Positions 5,730 through 12,384 of a DNA stretch of 12,384 bases are shown in pieces. The stretch comes from Granulosicoccaceae bacterium. GTDB taxonomy: Bacteria; Pseudomonadota; Gammaproteobacteria; Granulosicoccales; Granulosicoccaceae. The stretch is taken from the NCBI GenBank assembly GCA_023301405.1, contig JALZUX010000501.1, positions 1 to 12,384 of the forward strand, read 5' to 3'. Numbering within the stretch: position 1 is the stretch's first letter; the number at the start of each line of letters is the position of its first letter. Below the pieces are notes generated by a model. It did no database searches. It worked only from the letters and a program-made list of their open reading frames with translations, and was not told the origin of the DNA. A program made the translations under genes and the position numbers.

Positions 5730-6773
5730 CTAAGGCCCGGGTTTGTCCTCATCACGCGTAGAGTCCGCCTCGTCATCAATGGCGGTTTGTTGCTTATTGA
5801 GTAACTCAAGCTCTTTGGCTAGCTCTTCATCTTCTAATGCTTCGTGGTCATGATCATCGTAGCCGTGTTCATCGTGATCGTGATCGTCTTGGTCCACTTG
5901 ATCTCCAGTCACAACGAGATCATCTGCCACTGTAGCTTTCGCCTTGGCGACATCAGGCGAAATGTCATTTTCTTGATGGCGTGCATCCGCAGCACGAGAG
6001 AATTCTTCTTTTCGCTTTAGAAATATACGCGAGAAAAATATCCCCACCTCAAACAGCAGCCACATAGGCAATGCCAACAAAGTTTGAGAGATGATGTCAG
6101 GCGGTGTTAAAAACATACCAACAACAAACGCACAGACGATAAAATAAGGACGCTTCTTGGCTAACCCATCAGGGGTGGCCGCACCAACTGCTACTAACAA
6201 TATAGTTGCGATAGGAACTTCGAAGGCGATTCCGAAAGCCAGAAAGATCGTGAGAATAAAATCCAGGTAACGACTGATATCGGTACTGACAGTTACTCCA
6301 TCAGGGGCGACGTTATTGAAAAATGCAAACACCAGCGGAAACACCACAAAGTAAGCAAAGGCGATTCCCATGTAAAACAGTAAAGTGCTGGAAATCAACA
6401 ACGGTGATACTAACCGTTTCTCGTGGGTATATAGTCCGGGGGCCACAAACGCCCAGATTTGATACAACAAATACGGAGCAGCCAACACCACCGACAGCAT
6501 CAAGACAACTTTAAAGGGTATTAGAAACGGTGACGCGACATCAATCGCAATCATGTCCCCTGCACCATGTTTCAATAACGGCAGCGCTAATGCTGTCCAG
6601 ATTTTATCGGCAAAAGGAAACAGGCAAAGAAAAAGAACGCCCACAACCAGCAGCATTCGTAACAGCCGGTCACGCAATTCAACAAGGTGAGACAGCAAGC
6701 CCATTTCTGCGCCACCACTTTCTTCGGTAGTGCTTTCTTCGGTAGTGCTGTCCTTACTCATGAAAATGCCCAT
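5730..6773 (-). CDS. tatC: Sec-independent protein translocase TatC with long acidic, His-rich tail
   Basis: TatC is the inner-membrane receptor that, with TatB, binds twin-arginine signal peptides and, with TatA, exports folded proteins. The core spans about residues 24-255 with six membrane segments (roughly 38-56, 87-108, 122-150, 168-190, 207-223, 228-247). Conserved marks are SHLVELRDRLLR (28-39), YQIWAFVAPGLY (104-115) with H117-E118 following, and FLTPPDIISQ (221-230). Family members are usually near 250-260 residues; this one has 347. The extra part is a tail of about 90 cytoplasmic residues, rich in Asp and Glu, with the cluster HDHDEHGYDDHDH at 298-310, plus a Ser/Thr/Glu-rich N-terminal stretch of about 20 residues. 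The first ATG (6773) has an AGG six bases upstream; the Met at codon 5 (6761) is an alternative. It is last in tatABC, 28 bp after tatB. Confidence 0.96.
   Translation of the reverse strand: MGIFMSKDSTTEESTTEESGGAEMGLLSHLVELRDRLLRMLLVVGVLFLCLFPFADKIWTALALPLLKHGAGDMIAIDVASPFLIPFKVVLMLSVVLAAPYLLYQIWAFVAPGLYTHEKRLVSPLLISSTLLFYMGIAFAYFVVFPLVFAFFNNVAPDGVTVSTDISRYLDFILTIFLAFGIAFEVPIATILLVAVGAATPDGLAKKRPYFIVCAFVVGMFLTPPDIISQTLLALPMWLLFEVGIFFSRIFLKRKEEFSRAADARHQENDISPDVAKAKATVADDLVVTGDQVDQDDHDHDEHGYDDHDHEALEDEELAKELELLNKQQTAIDDEADSTRDEDKPGP
6721..6750. repeat. 15-bp tandem duplication inside tatC
   Basis: Positions 6721-6735 and 6736-6750 are the same 15-mer apart from the last base (TCTTCGGTAGTGCTT and TCTTCGGTAGTGCTG). 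On the coding strand this gives two copies of STTEE near residue 10-19 of TatC, ahead of the conserved core. It looks like a recent in-frame slippage duplication in a non-essential leader. Confidence 0.9.
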
Positions 6774-6801
6774 GAAACCTGCCAGGTAAAGTTAATTGAG
6801 A

Positions 6802-7275
6802 TCATGCAGATTTACTGGAATCCTGATCGGTAGTCGTATTATCTGAGCCGCTGGTCTTTTCATCCGGCATCAGAGTGGCACTGGAAGTGGCTTTTGCTGC
6901 CCTGCGAATTTCTTCCATTTTTTCGTTGTTCATTCGCGCTGTTTCAGCAGCATCGCGGACCTGATCGACTGCGCCGTCCATGCCTTTAGCAACCGAATCA
7001 CTGGCAGACTTAGCAGTTTTCTCGAGATCGGAACGCGTTTCATTTACCATCTCTTTCAGTTCGCGTATCTGATCTTCCTGATTGGTTAGCAAACTCCGCA
7101 ACTCATCTGTTTTCAGCTCACTGGCAATATCAGATTTCACGCCAGCGACAAAACGTTGAAGTTTACCCACCCACATCCCGACACTCCGAGCCACAGATGG
7201 CAGCCGCTCAGGTCCGATGACCATTAACGCGATCACGCCAATCAGAATAATCTCCTGAAAACCTACATCAAACAC
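6802..7275 (-). CDS. tatB: Twin-arginine translocase subunit TatB
   Basis: TatB is a 157-residue inner-membrane protein that partners TatC in the signal-peptide receptor complex. The N-terminus MFDVGFQEIILIGVIALMVI is a short membrane helix with the family Glu at residue 8, followed by the hinge GPERLP (21-26) and a long amphipathic helix (about 27-125) with heptad-like charged residues, then a polar Ser/Thr/Asp tail. This is the usual TatB layout and near the E. coli length (171). The start codon is GTG (complement of 7273-7275), placed nine bases after a GGAG Shine-Dalgarno sequence (complement of 7283-7286); the family N-terminus MFD confirms it. It lies 68 bp after tatA, with a hairpin in the gap, and 28 bp before tatC. 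The GTG start and the hairpin may both help keep TatB below TatA levels; this is inference. Confidence 0.96.
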   Translation of the reverse strand: MFDVGFQEIILIGVIALMVIGPERLPSVARSVGMWVGKLQRFVAGVKSDIASELKTDELRSLLTNQEDQIRELKEMVNETRSDLEKTAKSASDSVAKGMDGAVDQVRDAAETARMNNEKMEEIRRAAKATSSATLMPDEKTSGSDNTTTDQDSSKSA

Positions 7276-7305
7276 TCGGTGGCTCCACTATTGGCTGATT
7301 ACGCA

Positions 7306-7340
7306 CTGCTTTCCCCAAATTTGCACTGACGCCAAAGCAG
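7306..7340 (-). other. Intercistronic stem-loop between tatA and tatB
   Basis: CTGCTTT (7306-7312) and AAAGCAG (7334-7340) form a perfect 7-bp stem enclosing 21 bases, immediately after the tatA stop codon (7344-7346). No T-run follows in the direction of transcription. It could protect the tatA message from 3' exonucleases or slow read-through into tatB. TatA must exceed TatB and TatC in the cell, so this is a sensible place for such an element. Confidence 0.4.
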
Positions 7341-7343
7341 GAA

Positions 7344-7568
7344 TCAAGCTTCTTTCTTTTTTTCGACCGCTTCTTCAGCCACACTTTCAACGGTTGTAGC
7401 GCCTTCGATCTGGCCAGGCTCCTGCCCTTCTTCTTCGGGTTTCACAGCATCTTTGAAGCCCTTAACGGCAGAGCCTAGATCACCGCCCAGATTTCGCAGA
7501 CGCTTTGCACCAAAAACCAGTACGACAATGACCAATACGATCAGGAGTTGGGGGATACTTGGCATCAT
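7344..7568 (-). CDS. tatA: Twin-arginine translocase pore subunit TatA
   Basis: TatA oligomers form the size-variable conducting element of the Tat system in the inner membrane. The 74-residue protein has a membrane helix at about 5-19 ([15 protein letters not shown]), the polar Gln at residue 7 typical of TatA, the FGAKRL hinge (19-24), an amphipathic helix (about 25-43, with [11 protein letters not shown]) and an acidic tail rich in Glu. Length and layout match TatA/E proteins; TatB-type GPERLP is absent. The ATG at 7566-7568 is preceded nine bases upstream by GAGGT (complement of 7577-7581); a second Met follows directly. It begins 20 bp after hisE, so it is probably co-transcribed with the his genes, though a promoter inside hisE cannot be excluded. 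Confidence 0.95.
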   Translation of the reverse strand: MMPSIPQLLIVLVIVVLVFGAKRLRNLGGDLGSAVKGFKDAVKPEEEGQEPGQIEGATTVESVAEEAVEKKKEA

Positions 7569-7588
7569 AATATTTGACCTCAGTTATT

Positions 7589-7909
7589 TTATTTTGTTCG
7601 AGACGCTTTTTCATCGTGACCAGACATTCCAAAACGCCTTTCAAGTTCTGTTAAAACATCCTGTGGGCCCAGCCCTTGGTCAGCCAGCATGACCAGTGTA
7701 TGGAACCAAAGGTCAGCTGTTTCGTTCACGATGTCTTTCTTCACACCAGACTTTACGGCAATTATTGTCTCAATGGCTTCTTCACCCACCTTTTGCAAAA
7801 TGGTGTCGGTGCCACGCTTATACAAGCTGGCAGCGTACGAATTATCACTTGTCGACGTTTTTCGCTGTTCAAGCTCTGTTGCCAGCCGGTTCAGTATCTG
7901 TTCATTCAC
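7589..7909 (-). CDS. hisE: Phosphoribosyl-ATP pyrophosphatase
   Basis: HisE removes pyrophosphate from phosphoribosyl-ATP to give phosphoribosyl-AMP, the second step of histidine synthesis, in the cytoplasm. The 106-residue all-alpha MazG-like protein shows [10 protein letters not shown] (24-33), KVGEEAIE (40-47) and ETADLWFH (63-70); the Glu and Asp residues in the last two motifs bind Mg2+. Unlike the enterobacterial HisIE fusion, it is a separate protein here. The start is GTG (complement of 7907-7909), because an in-frame TGA lies three codons upstream; GGA ten bases before it is a modest Shine-Dalgarno sequence. It follows hisI after 65 bp, with an 8-bp inverted repeat in the gap, and precedes tatA by 20 bp. 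Confidence 0.96.
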   Translation of the reverse strand: MNEQILNRLATELEQRKTSTSDNSYAASLYKRGTDTILQKVGEEAIETIIAVKSGVKKDIVNETADLWFHTLVMLADQGLGPQDVLTELERRFGMSGHDEKASRTK

Positions 7910-7924
7910 CAGTTTTCATTCCAC

Positions 7925-7965
7925 ATGTTGCCATTGTATTGCCTGATTGAGCAGACCGGCAACAT
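7925..7965 (-). other. Inverted repeat in the hisI-hisE gap
   Basis: ATGTTGCC (7925-7932) and GGCAACAT (7958-7965) are perfect 8-bp inverted repeats around 25 bases. The structure fills most of the 65-bp gap and ends only a few bases before the hisE Shine-Dalgarno region. No T-run follows, so it is not a terminator. It may be a processing or stability element, or influence hisE translation. Confidence 0.4.
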
Positions 7966-7974
7966 TTACCCACA

Positions 7975-8385
7975 TTATGGCTTTTCCGGATAAATTTCGC
8001 TCGGATCTTTCACAACTGAGTCGACAATTTGCCAACCATTGGTGTTTAATCGCCTAAAAAAACAATGCACCCGGCCGGTATGACAGGCAATGCCGCCCTC
8101 TTGATTTACCCGAAGTACTATCGCATCGGCATCACAGTCCAAGCGTATTTCAGAAATAACCTGAATATGTCCCGACGTTTCACCCTTGTGCCACAGGCGC
8201 TGACGGGATCGCGACCAATAGACCGCTTGCCCCAGCGCTGCCGTTTTGGCTAATGCGTCACGATTCATCCACGCCAACATCAGAATATCGCCACTGCGGT
8301 CATCCTGAGCTATGGCCGGCAGTAACCCGCTTTCGTTCCAGGCCACGTCGTCGAGCCAATCGTCAGACGCTGGCGTAATATTCAT
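7975..8385 (-). CDS. hisI: Phosphoribosyl-AMP cyclohydrolase
   Basis: HisI opens the adenine ring of phosphoribosyl-AMP to form ProFAR, step three of histidine synthesis; it is a cytoplasmic Zn2+/Mg2+ enzyme. The 136 residues show AWMNRDAL (38-45), [18 protein letters not shown] (56-73), DCDAD (83-87) and [14 protein letters not shown] (97-110). The zinc-binding cysteines (84, 101, 108) and the Mg2+-binding aspartates of DCDAD are all present. It is monofunctional, not fused to HisE. Its ATG overlaps the hisF stop by four bases (ATGA), and a strong GAGG Shine-Dalgarno sequence lies seven bases upstream inside hisF (complement of 8393-8396), so translation is probably coupled to hisF. Confidence 0.97.
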   Translation of the reverse strand: MNITPASDDWLDDVAWNESGLLPAIAQDDRSGDILMLAWMNRDALAKTAALGQAVYWSRSRQRLWHKGETSGHIQVISEIRLDCDADAIVLRVNQEGGIACHTGRVHCFFRRLNTNGWQIVDSVVKDPSEIYPEKP

Positions 8386-9155
8386 AATCGCACCTCAATT
8401 CCAGCTTCTTGCATTGCTTTTTTAGCCTGCTCAATAGTGTACTCACCGAAGTGGAAAATACTCGCGGCCAACACGGCATCAGCCCCACCGTCGGTGACAC
8501 CTTCACAGAGATGCTGCAAGTTTCCTACTCCGCCAGACGCTATCACCGGAATACTGACCGCCTCTGAAACAGCACGGGTCAACGGCAGGTTAAACCCGAT
8601 CTTGGTGCCATCTCGATCCATACTGGTCAGCAACAGCTCACCGGCGCCATATTCGGCCATTTTCACCGCCCATGCCACCGCATCAATACCGGTTGGCTTT
8701 CGCCCGCCATGGGTGAAAATCTCATACCGTGGCGCTTCATTTTCAGCATGCACGCTCTTTGCATCAATCGCCACCACAATGCACTGATTGCCAAAATGGT
8801 CTGACGCCTCACGAACAAGGCCGGGGTTTGTTACTGCGGCGGTGTTAATACCGACTTTGTCAGCACCCGCATTCAACAAACGCCGGATATCCGACACCGC
8901 CCTGATCCCACCGCCAACAGTGAGAGGAATAAACACCTCTGCCGCGACAGCTTCGACTATATCGACAATAGTGCCTCGATTATCACTACTTGCGGTGATA
9001 TCAAGGAATGTCAGCTCATCAGCACCAGCATCGCCATAGCGCCGCGCCGCTTCTACCGGATCACCGGCGTCTTTTATGTTAACAAAGTTAACGCCCTTGA
9101 CCACTCTGCCAGCGTCTACATCAAGACAAGGTATCAGCCTTTTAGCAAGCCCCAT
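8382..9155 (-). CDS. hisF: Imidazole glycerol phosphate synthase cyclase subunit
   Basis: HisF uses ammonia from HisH to convert PRFAR into imidazole glycerol phosphate and AICAR, linking histidine and purine synthesis. The 257-residue protein is a complete (beta/alpha)8 barrel. Seen: [17 protein letters not shown] (6-22) with catalytic Asp12, VGGGIR (80-85) in the first phosphate-binding half, VVAIDAK (127-133) with catalytic Asp131, [15 protein letters not shown] and IASGGVG in the second half. The N-terminus [12 protein letters not shown] fits the family well. It starts two bases after the hisA stop, with little Shine-Dalgarno signal, so it probably relies on coupling, and it overlaps hisI by four bases. 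Confidence 0.98.
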   Translation of the reverse strand: MGLAKRLIPCLDVDAGRVVKGVNFVNIKDAGDPVEAARRYGDAGADELTFLDITASSDNRGTIVDIVEAVAAEVFIPLTVGGGIRAVSDIRRLLNAGADKVGINTAAVTNPGLVREASDHFGNQCIVVAIDAKSVHAENEAPRYEIFTHGGRKPTGIDAVAWAVKMAEYGAGELLLTSMDRDGTKIGFNLPLTRAVSEAVSIPVIASGGVGNLQHLCEGVTDGGADAVLAASIFHFGEYTIEQAKKAMQEAGIEVRL

Positions 9156-9157
9156 GA

Positions 9158-9913
9158 CTAGCTACCGGCGACCAGTTGATTAGCACGGCCTTGCGCTTGG
9201 GCAAGATCAATAGCACCGTCATACAGAGCACGACCGACGATTGCACCGCTCACCCCGTGAGAGGCAATACCGCATAATCGATCCACATCTTCATAGCTGC
9301 TTACGCCACCTGACGCATAGACGGGAATGGTAATTGATTCAGCTAATGCGGCGGTAGCCTCAACGTTGAAACCCTGCATCATGCCGTCTCGACTAATATC
9401 GGTGTAGACAATTCCACTCACACCAACACCTTCAAATGACTTTGCCAGACCAATAGCATCTACCCCTGAATCTTCCGCCCAGCCATTCAAAGCAACCATC
9501 CCGTCACGCGCATCCAGACCAACCATAATTTTGCCCGGCCAGTCCTTGCAAAGCCTGGTGATAAATTCCGGCTCACGCACCGCCTGAGTGCCAATGATTA
9601 CCCACTGAACGCCTGCTTCAAAATAGCTCGCAGCTATTTCATCGTTGCGAATACCACCACCAATCTGCACACGAAGATCAGGAAACGCCTGGCATATTGA
9701 CTTAACTGCCGCTGCATTTTTCGGCGCACCGGCAAACGCGCCATCCAGATCAACCATGTGCAACCTATCTGTGCCAGCATCTACCCAGCGACTGGCCGTA
9801 CCGACTACATCGTCGGAGAACACGGTGTCATCATCCATACGCCCCTGCTTCAAACGTACGCATTGCCCTTCTTTTAAATCTATGGCAGGAATTAGTTGCA
9901 TGGCAACAGACAT
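9158..9913 (-). CDS. hisA: ProFAR isomerase (phosphoribosylformimino-5-aminoimidazole carboxamide ribotide isomerase)
   Basis: HisA isomerises ProFAR to PRFAR, the fourth step of histidine synthesis, by an Amadori rearrangement. The 251-residue (beta/alpha)8 barrel shows [18 protein letters not shown] (7-24) with catalytic Asp12, HMVDLDGA (52-59), QIGGGIR (83-89), VGLDARDG (131-138) with catalytic Asp134, and [12 protein letters not shown] and YASGGVS in the second half. The first ATG (9913) overlaps the hisH stop by one base (TGATG); the Met at codon 5 would give the more usual short N-terminus and is a possible alternative. Position between hisH and hisF is the classic order. Confidence 0.98.
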   Translation of the reverse strand: MSVAMQLIPAIDLKEGQCVRLKQGRMDDDTVFSDDVVGTASRWVDAGTDRLHMVDLDGAFAGAPKNAAAVKSICQAFPDLRVQIGGGIRNDEIAASYFEAGVQWVIIGTQAVREPEFITRLCKDWPGKIMVGLDARDGMVALNGWAEDSGVDAIGLAKSFEGVGVSGIVYTDISRDGMMQGFNVEATAALAESITIPVYASGGVSSYEDVDRLCGIASHGVSGAIVGRALYDGAIDLAQAQGRANQLVAGS

Positions 9914-10548
9914 CAGATTGGTTTCCAGTTAGTAAAATTTTCAAGCATCTGCAACCCGTCAGAAGCACTTTTCTCAGGATGAAACTGGGCTGCAAAAACA
10001 TTATCTTTAGAGATGGCACTGGTGAACTTGTTTAGGTACCCGGTGGTAGCGGCTGTCCATGAAGCCTTTTCAGGTACCACGTAGTAGCTGTGCACAAAAT
10101 AAAAACGGGCGTTGTTTTCCACATTTTTCCAAACGGGATGAGGAGCCGATTGGCTGACTTCGTTCCAGCCCATGTGCGGTACTTTCATGTGAGGTTCTTC
10201 AGCACGGCGGTTAAATTCATGCACGCCTCCCTGCACAAGACCCAAACAATCAACACCTTCATTCTCATCACTATGGTCAAACAATACCTGAAGCCCCATA
10301 CATATACCAAGGAATGGCTTGTTGTGAAATGCCGCAGTGATTGATTCTGTTAGCTTGTGATTGTGCAGGTTTCGCATACAATCGCGCGCCGCACCCTGAC
10401 CGGGAAATACAATTCGATCCGCATGGTTGATGTCATCCGCGGATGAAGTAACGATTACTTTGCTCTTAGGTGCAACGTGTATCAAGGCTCTGGCGACAGA
10501 TCGCAGGTTTCCCATACCATAATCAACCACCGCTATTGTTGTCGCCAT
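9913..10548 (-). CDS. hisH: Imidazole glycerol phosphate synthase glutaminase subunit
   Basis: HisH hydrolyses glutamine and channels ammonia to its partner HisF. The 211-residue class I glutamine amidotransferase has DYGMGNLRSV (9-18), the oxyanion-loop segment PGQGA (49-53; PGVGA is common, so Val is replaced by Gln), the nucleophile elbow GICMGLQ (81-87) with Cys83, and QFHPEKS (188-194) with His190 and Glu192, a complete triad. The gene begins five bases after hisB; an AGGAG (complement of 10562-10566) lies inside the end of hisB, 13 bases before the ATG, longer than ideal spacing. It overlaps hisA by one base. Confidence 0.97.
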   Translation of the reverse strand: MATTIAVVDYGMGNLRSVARALIHVAPKSKVIVTSSADDINHADRIVFPGQGAARDCMRNLHNHKLTESITAAFHNKPFLGICMGLQVLFDHSDENEGVDCLGLVQGGVHEFNRRAEEPHMKVPHMGWNEVSQSAPHPVWKNVENNARFYFVHSYYVVPEKASWTAATTGYLNKFTSAISKDNVFAAQFHPEKSASDGLQMLENFTNWKPI

Positions 10549-10553
10549 GGTGC

Positions 10554-11147
10554 TTATAGAACTCCTTTTGTTGATGCAGGCTTACCACCAAGCTCGACAT
10601 CGACGGCTACCGCCATACGTAAGGCGCGACCAAAGGCTTTAAAAATAGTCTCAAGTTTATGATGTTCGTTATGACCCTTTATATTATCGATGTGCAAAGT
10701 GGCCCCCGCATGATTTACAAAACCATGAAAAAATTCGGACGCCAGGTCAACATCGAAGCTACCTACCCGACCACGCTTGAACTCGCAGTTATAATACAGC
10801 CCTGGACGCCCAGAGAAATCAATGACAACTCGTGACAATGACTCATCAAGCGGCACATAGGCATGTCCGTAGCGTGTTACTCCTGCTTTGTCGCCCAGTG
10901 CCGCATGAAATGCCTGGCCCAAAGCAATACCCACATCCTCTACTGAGTGATGGTCATCTATGTGGGTGTCCCCCTCACATTTGATCTTCAGATCAAGCAT
11001 GCCATGGCGGGACACCTGGTCAAGCATATGCTCGAAAAATGGAACGCCGGTATCAAACTGGCCCACACCCGATCCGTCGAGTTTTAATTCAATTTCGATA
11101 CGGGTTTCCAACGTATCACGCCTAACAGAAGATGCTCTGGGATTCAT
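10554..11147 (-). CDS. hisB: Imidazoleglycerol-phosphate dehydratase (monofunctional)
   Basis: HisB dehydrates imidazole glycerol phosphate to imidazole acetol phosphate. The 197-residue protein is the dehydratase alone; the histidinol-phosphatase domain of enterobacterial HisB is absent, so that step needs a separate enzyme encoded elsewhere. Motifs: [14 protein letters not shown] (36-49), [14 protein letters not shown] (60-73), EFFHGF (138-143) and GHNEHHKLE (158-166), giving the His/Glu ligands of the two Mn2+ ions. It is the first tightly linked his gene. The 90 bp before it contain a palindrome TTGTTAACAA (11175-11184) and a poorly spaced TTCACA/TATGTA pair on the minus strand, so a promoter here is possible but not convincing; transcription may also enter from dtd. 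Confidence 0.97.
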   Translation of the reverse strand: MNPRASSVRRDTLETRIEIELKLDGSGVGQFDTGVPFFEHMLDQVSRHGMLDLKIKCEGDTHIDDHHSVEDVGIALGQAFHAALGDKAGVTRYGHAYVPLDESLSRVVIDFSGRPGLYYNCEFKRGRVGSFDVDLASEFFHGFVNHAGATLHIDNIKGHNEHHKLETIFKAFGRALRMAVAVDVELGGKPASTKGVL

Positions 11148-11237
11148 GAAATACTCATCACTCTACATAGAGGATTGTTAACAAAAATTGTGAAGGAATA
11201 CAGATGCTTCTAGTTTCCGTGGCGCCTTGGGCAATGC

Positions 11238-11684
11238 TCAGCCACGCGACTCTTGCAACCAGAATGTAGCCGGCCCGTCATTGATCAGCGCAACTTGCAT
11301 GTCAGCGCCAAACTTTCCACAAGCAACATGCACCGGCAGCACTCCAGCCTGAGCAACCAGTATATCAAACAGACGCTCGGCTTCGGCAGGAGTTGCAGCG
11401 GTGCTAAATCCGGGTCGCAGGCCCTTGCTGGTATCAGCAGCCAGCGTAAATTGCGGCACAAGCATCAATTCACCGGAAACATCCAGCAAACTCTGGTTCA
11501 TCTTACCGCTGCTGTCAGAAAAAATCCGATAGCAAGTCATTTTCCGGAGTAACGCAGACGCGGTTTTTTCTGTGTCACCCGGTTGCACGGCAACAAGCGC
11601 CACCAGACCCTCACCAGATGATGAGATCTGTTCACCGCCCACAGTCACCGACGATCGACTGACACGCTGTATTAGTGCAATCAA
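11238..11684 (-). CDS. dtd: D-aminoacyl-tRNA deacylase
   Basis: Dtd hydrolyses D-amino acids (and glycine mischarged on tRNA-Ala) from tRNA, a cytoplasmic proofreading enzyme acting through the tRNA itself. The 148 residues match the family (about 145). Key parts are the N-terminal IALIQRVSRSSVTVGGE, YRIFSDSSGKMNQSL (52-66), VPQFTLAADT (76-85; the QFTL motif) and NDGPATFWLQ (135-144) with the Gly-Pro pair that forms the chiral-proofreading cis-Pro motif. The start is TTG (complement of 11682-11684), fixed by the family N-terminus and by a strong AGGGG Shine-Dalgarno sequence eight bases upstream (complement of 11693-11697). The frame is open for 53 further codons upstream, but that stretch is Cys-rich and unlike any Dtd. 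Near the stop, CGTGGC (11218-11223) and GCCACG (11241-11246) form a 6-bp stem without a T-run. Confidence 0.95.
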   Translation of the reverse strand: MIALIQRVSRSSVTVGGEQISSSGEGLVALVAVQPGDTEKTASALLRKMTCYRIFSDSSGKMNQSLLDVSGELMLVPQFTLAADTSKGLRPGFSTAATPAEAERLFDILVAQAGVLPVHVACGKFGADMQVALINDGPATFWLQESRG

Positions 11685-12099
11685 AAAGAGCACCCCTGCA
11701 AATAGACATCGAGACCAGCCCAAATTAAGGCCATATACCCGCTGCCTGAATTGTAACGGTCTGCGCCACTTTGATTCCAGAAAATACCAATAAACGTTTT
11801 TGCAATTTGAGCCGCCACACTTGCCGCAAGGGTGTGCGGTCAACTTGCTCGCACAAACTCTTCGGCCGTCTTTACAGCAATGGGACGCCTACCAAAAGGC
11901 CTTGGCTACAATTTGCGCGATCTGCAGACCAACGAAGCCTGCATTTAAGAGGACAAACTGGTCTCACGCACCGAACTAAACCACGGTCTAGTACGGTGCA
12001 TCAACATTGCACCGGCAAATGCGTGTGGAACTACAAAAAGTTTCATAAATTCCCAACGGGAATAACCCTTTACGCAAAAAAACTGCGGACCGGCAAAAA
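11685..12099. other. Gene-poor region between folD and dtd
   Basis: This 415-bp stretch contains no gene I can support. A plus-strand frame at 11771-12103 and a minus-strand frame at 11945-12163 have odd, basic or Cys/Trp-rich composition and non-ATG or overlapping starts. A perfect 7-bp inverted repeat CGGTGCA (11994-12000) / TGCACCG (12008-12014) and a 6-bp one ATTCCC (12049-12054) / GGGAAT (12058-12063) are present. On the minus strand an A7 run at 12076-12082 (T7 in folD direction) lies just after the folD stop; together these could end folD transcription weakly. A TACAAT box (complement of 11750-11755) is a weak promoter candidate for dtd. Confidence 0.4.
11693..11697 (-). promoter_or_regulatory. 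Strong Shine-Dalgarno sequence that fixes the TTG start of dtd
   Basis: The minus strand reads AGGGG here, eight bases before TTG at 11682-11684. Together with the conserved Dtd N-terminus (IALIQRV) this decides the start in favour of TTG over the much longer upstream frame. Confidence 0.8.
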
Positions 12100-12384
12100 C
12101 TAGGCTGGGACATCTACACCATTTATTCGGCAAGCCTGTTGCAACGTGTTGTGCAACAAACAAGCGATCGTCATGGGGCCAACACCACCGGGCACAGGGG
12201 TAATTTTCCCAGCCACGGGCTCGACCGAAGCAAAGTCCACATCACCAACCAGCTTTGTCTTGCCACTTTCACCCTCAATGCGGTTGATGCCAACGTCGAT
12301 TACGGTTGCTCCGGCCTTCACCCAATCCCCTTTTATCATCTCCGGACGCCCAACGGCGGCAACCAATATATCCGCACGCCGGCA
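12100..12384 (-). CDS. folD: Methylenetetrahydrofolate dehydrogenase/cyclohydrolase FolD, 3' part only
   Basis: The gene runs off the right edge; 94 C-terminal residues are visible of about 285. FolD oxidises 5,10-methylene-THF to methenyl-THF with NADP+ and hydrolyses this to 10-formyl-THF, feeding purine and fMet-tRNA synthesis. Visible family marks are [37 protein letters not shown] and the C-terminal signature [20 protein letters not shown], all in the NADP-binding domain. The catalytic N-terminal half (YxxxK lysine) lies outside the window. It ends with TAG at 12100-12102 and is followed by 415 bp without a supported gene before dtd, so it is probably a separate transcription unit. Confidence 0.96.
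   Translation of the reverse strand, partial: CRRADILVAAVGRPEMIKGDWVKAGATVIDVGINRIEGESGKTKLVGDVDFASVEPVAGKITPVPGGVGPMTIACLLHNTLQQACRINGVDVPA

Noticed and set aside
11685..11843. N-terminal extension of Dtd with CxxC-like cysteines
   Set aside because: Dtd proteins begin at IALIQRV; a TTG with AGGGG eight bases upstream fits exactly. The extension has unusual composition and itself starts with TTG.
11771..12103. Plus-strand frame of 110 residues between dtd and folD
   Set aside because: It starts with TTG, is very rich in Lys, Arg, His and Thr without hydrophobic periodicity, and runs into the folD stop region; probably chance.
1..12384. Mobile element, phage, CRISPR or defence island
   Set aside because: No transposase, integrase, direct-repeat array or terminal inverted repeats were seen; gene content is housekeeping throughout.

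Overview
The window reads as ordinary chromosomal DNA of a free-living gammaproteobacterium of moderate GC content. This rests on the gene set (SixA, a BolA/IbaG-type protein, Uup, GpmI, a twin-arginine translocase, separate hisI and hisE, a monofunctional HisB, Dtd, FolD) and on protein similarity recalled from memory. The joining of hisBHAFIE to tatABC suggests a lineage outside the Enterobacterales, perhaps near the Chromatiales/Thiotrichales or related marine groups, but the genus cannot be fixed from sequence alone. There are no transposases, phage genes, CRISPR arrays, tRNA or rRNA genes.

Layout. Positions 1-3804 are mostly plus strand: the 3' end of a sixA-like phosphatase gene; a small unknown protein on the minus strand (294-506); a small unknown lipoprotein (705-1037); a gene-free stretch that appears to encode a small RNA of about 70 nt (about 1195-1263) with its own promoter and an excellent terminator; a BolA/IbaG-family gene (1375-1626); and the ABC-F ATPase gene uup (1945-3804). 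A perfect 10-bp hairpin separates uup from the convergent gpmI.

From 3873 to the right edge every confident gene is on the minus strand. In transcription order these are folD (5' end outside the window), dtd, hisB, hisH, hisA, hisF, hisI, hisE, tatA, tatB, tatC and gpmI. The run hisB-hisH-hisA-hisF-hisI is very tight (gaps of 5 and 2 bp, overlaps of 1 and 4 bp) and is surely one operon. hisE follows after 65 bp, tatA 20 bp later, and the tat genes are closely spaced. The cluster therefore joins the middle steps of histidine synthesis (HisE, HisI, HisA, HisHF, HisB) to the complete Tat protein-export machinery (TatA, TatB, TatC). hisG, hisD and hisC are not in the window.

The points most worth a second look are the small-RNA candidate, a C-terminal extension of about 90 residues on TatC carrying a His/Asp-rich cluster, and the intercistronic hairpins between tatA and tatB and between hisI and hisE. 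Nothing here looks like a new multi-gene defence, secretion or mobile system.
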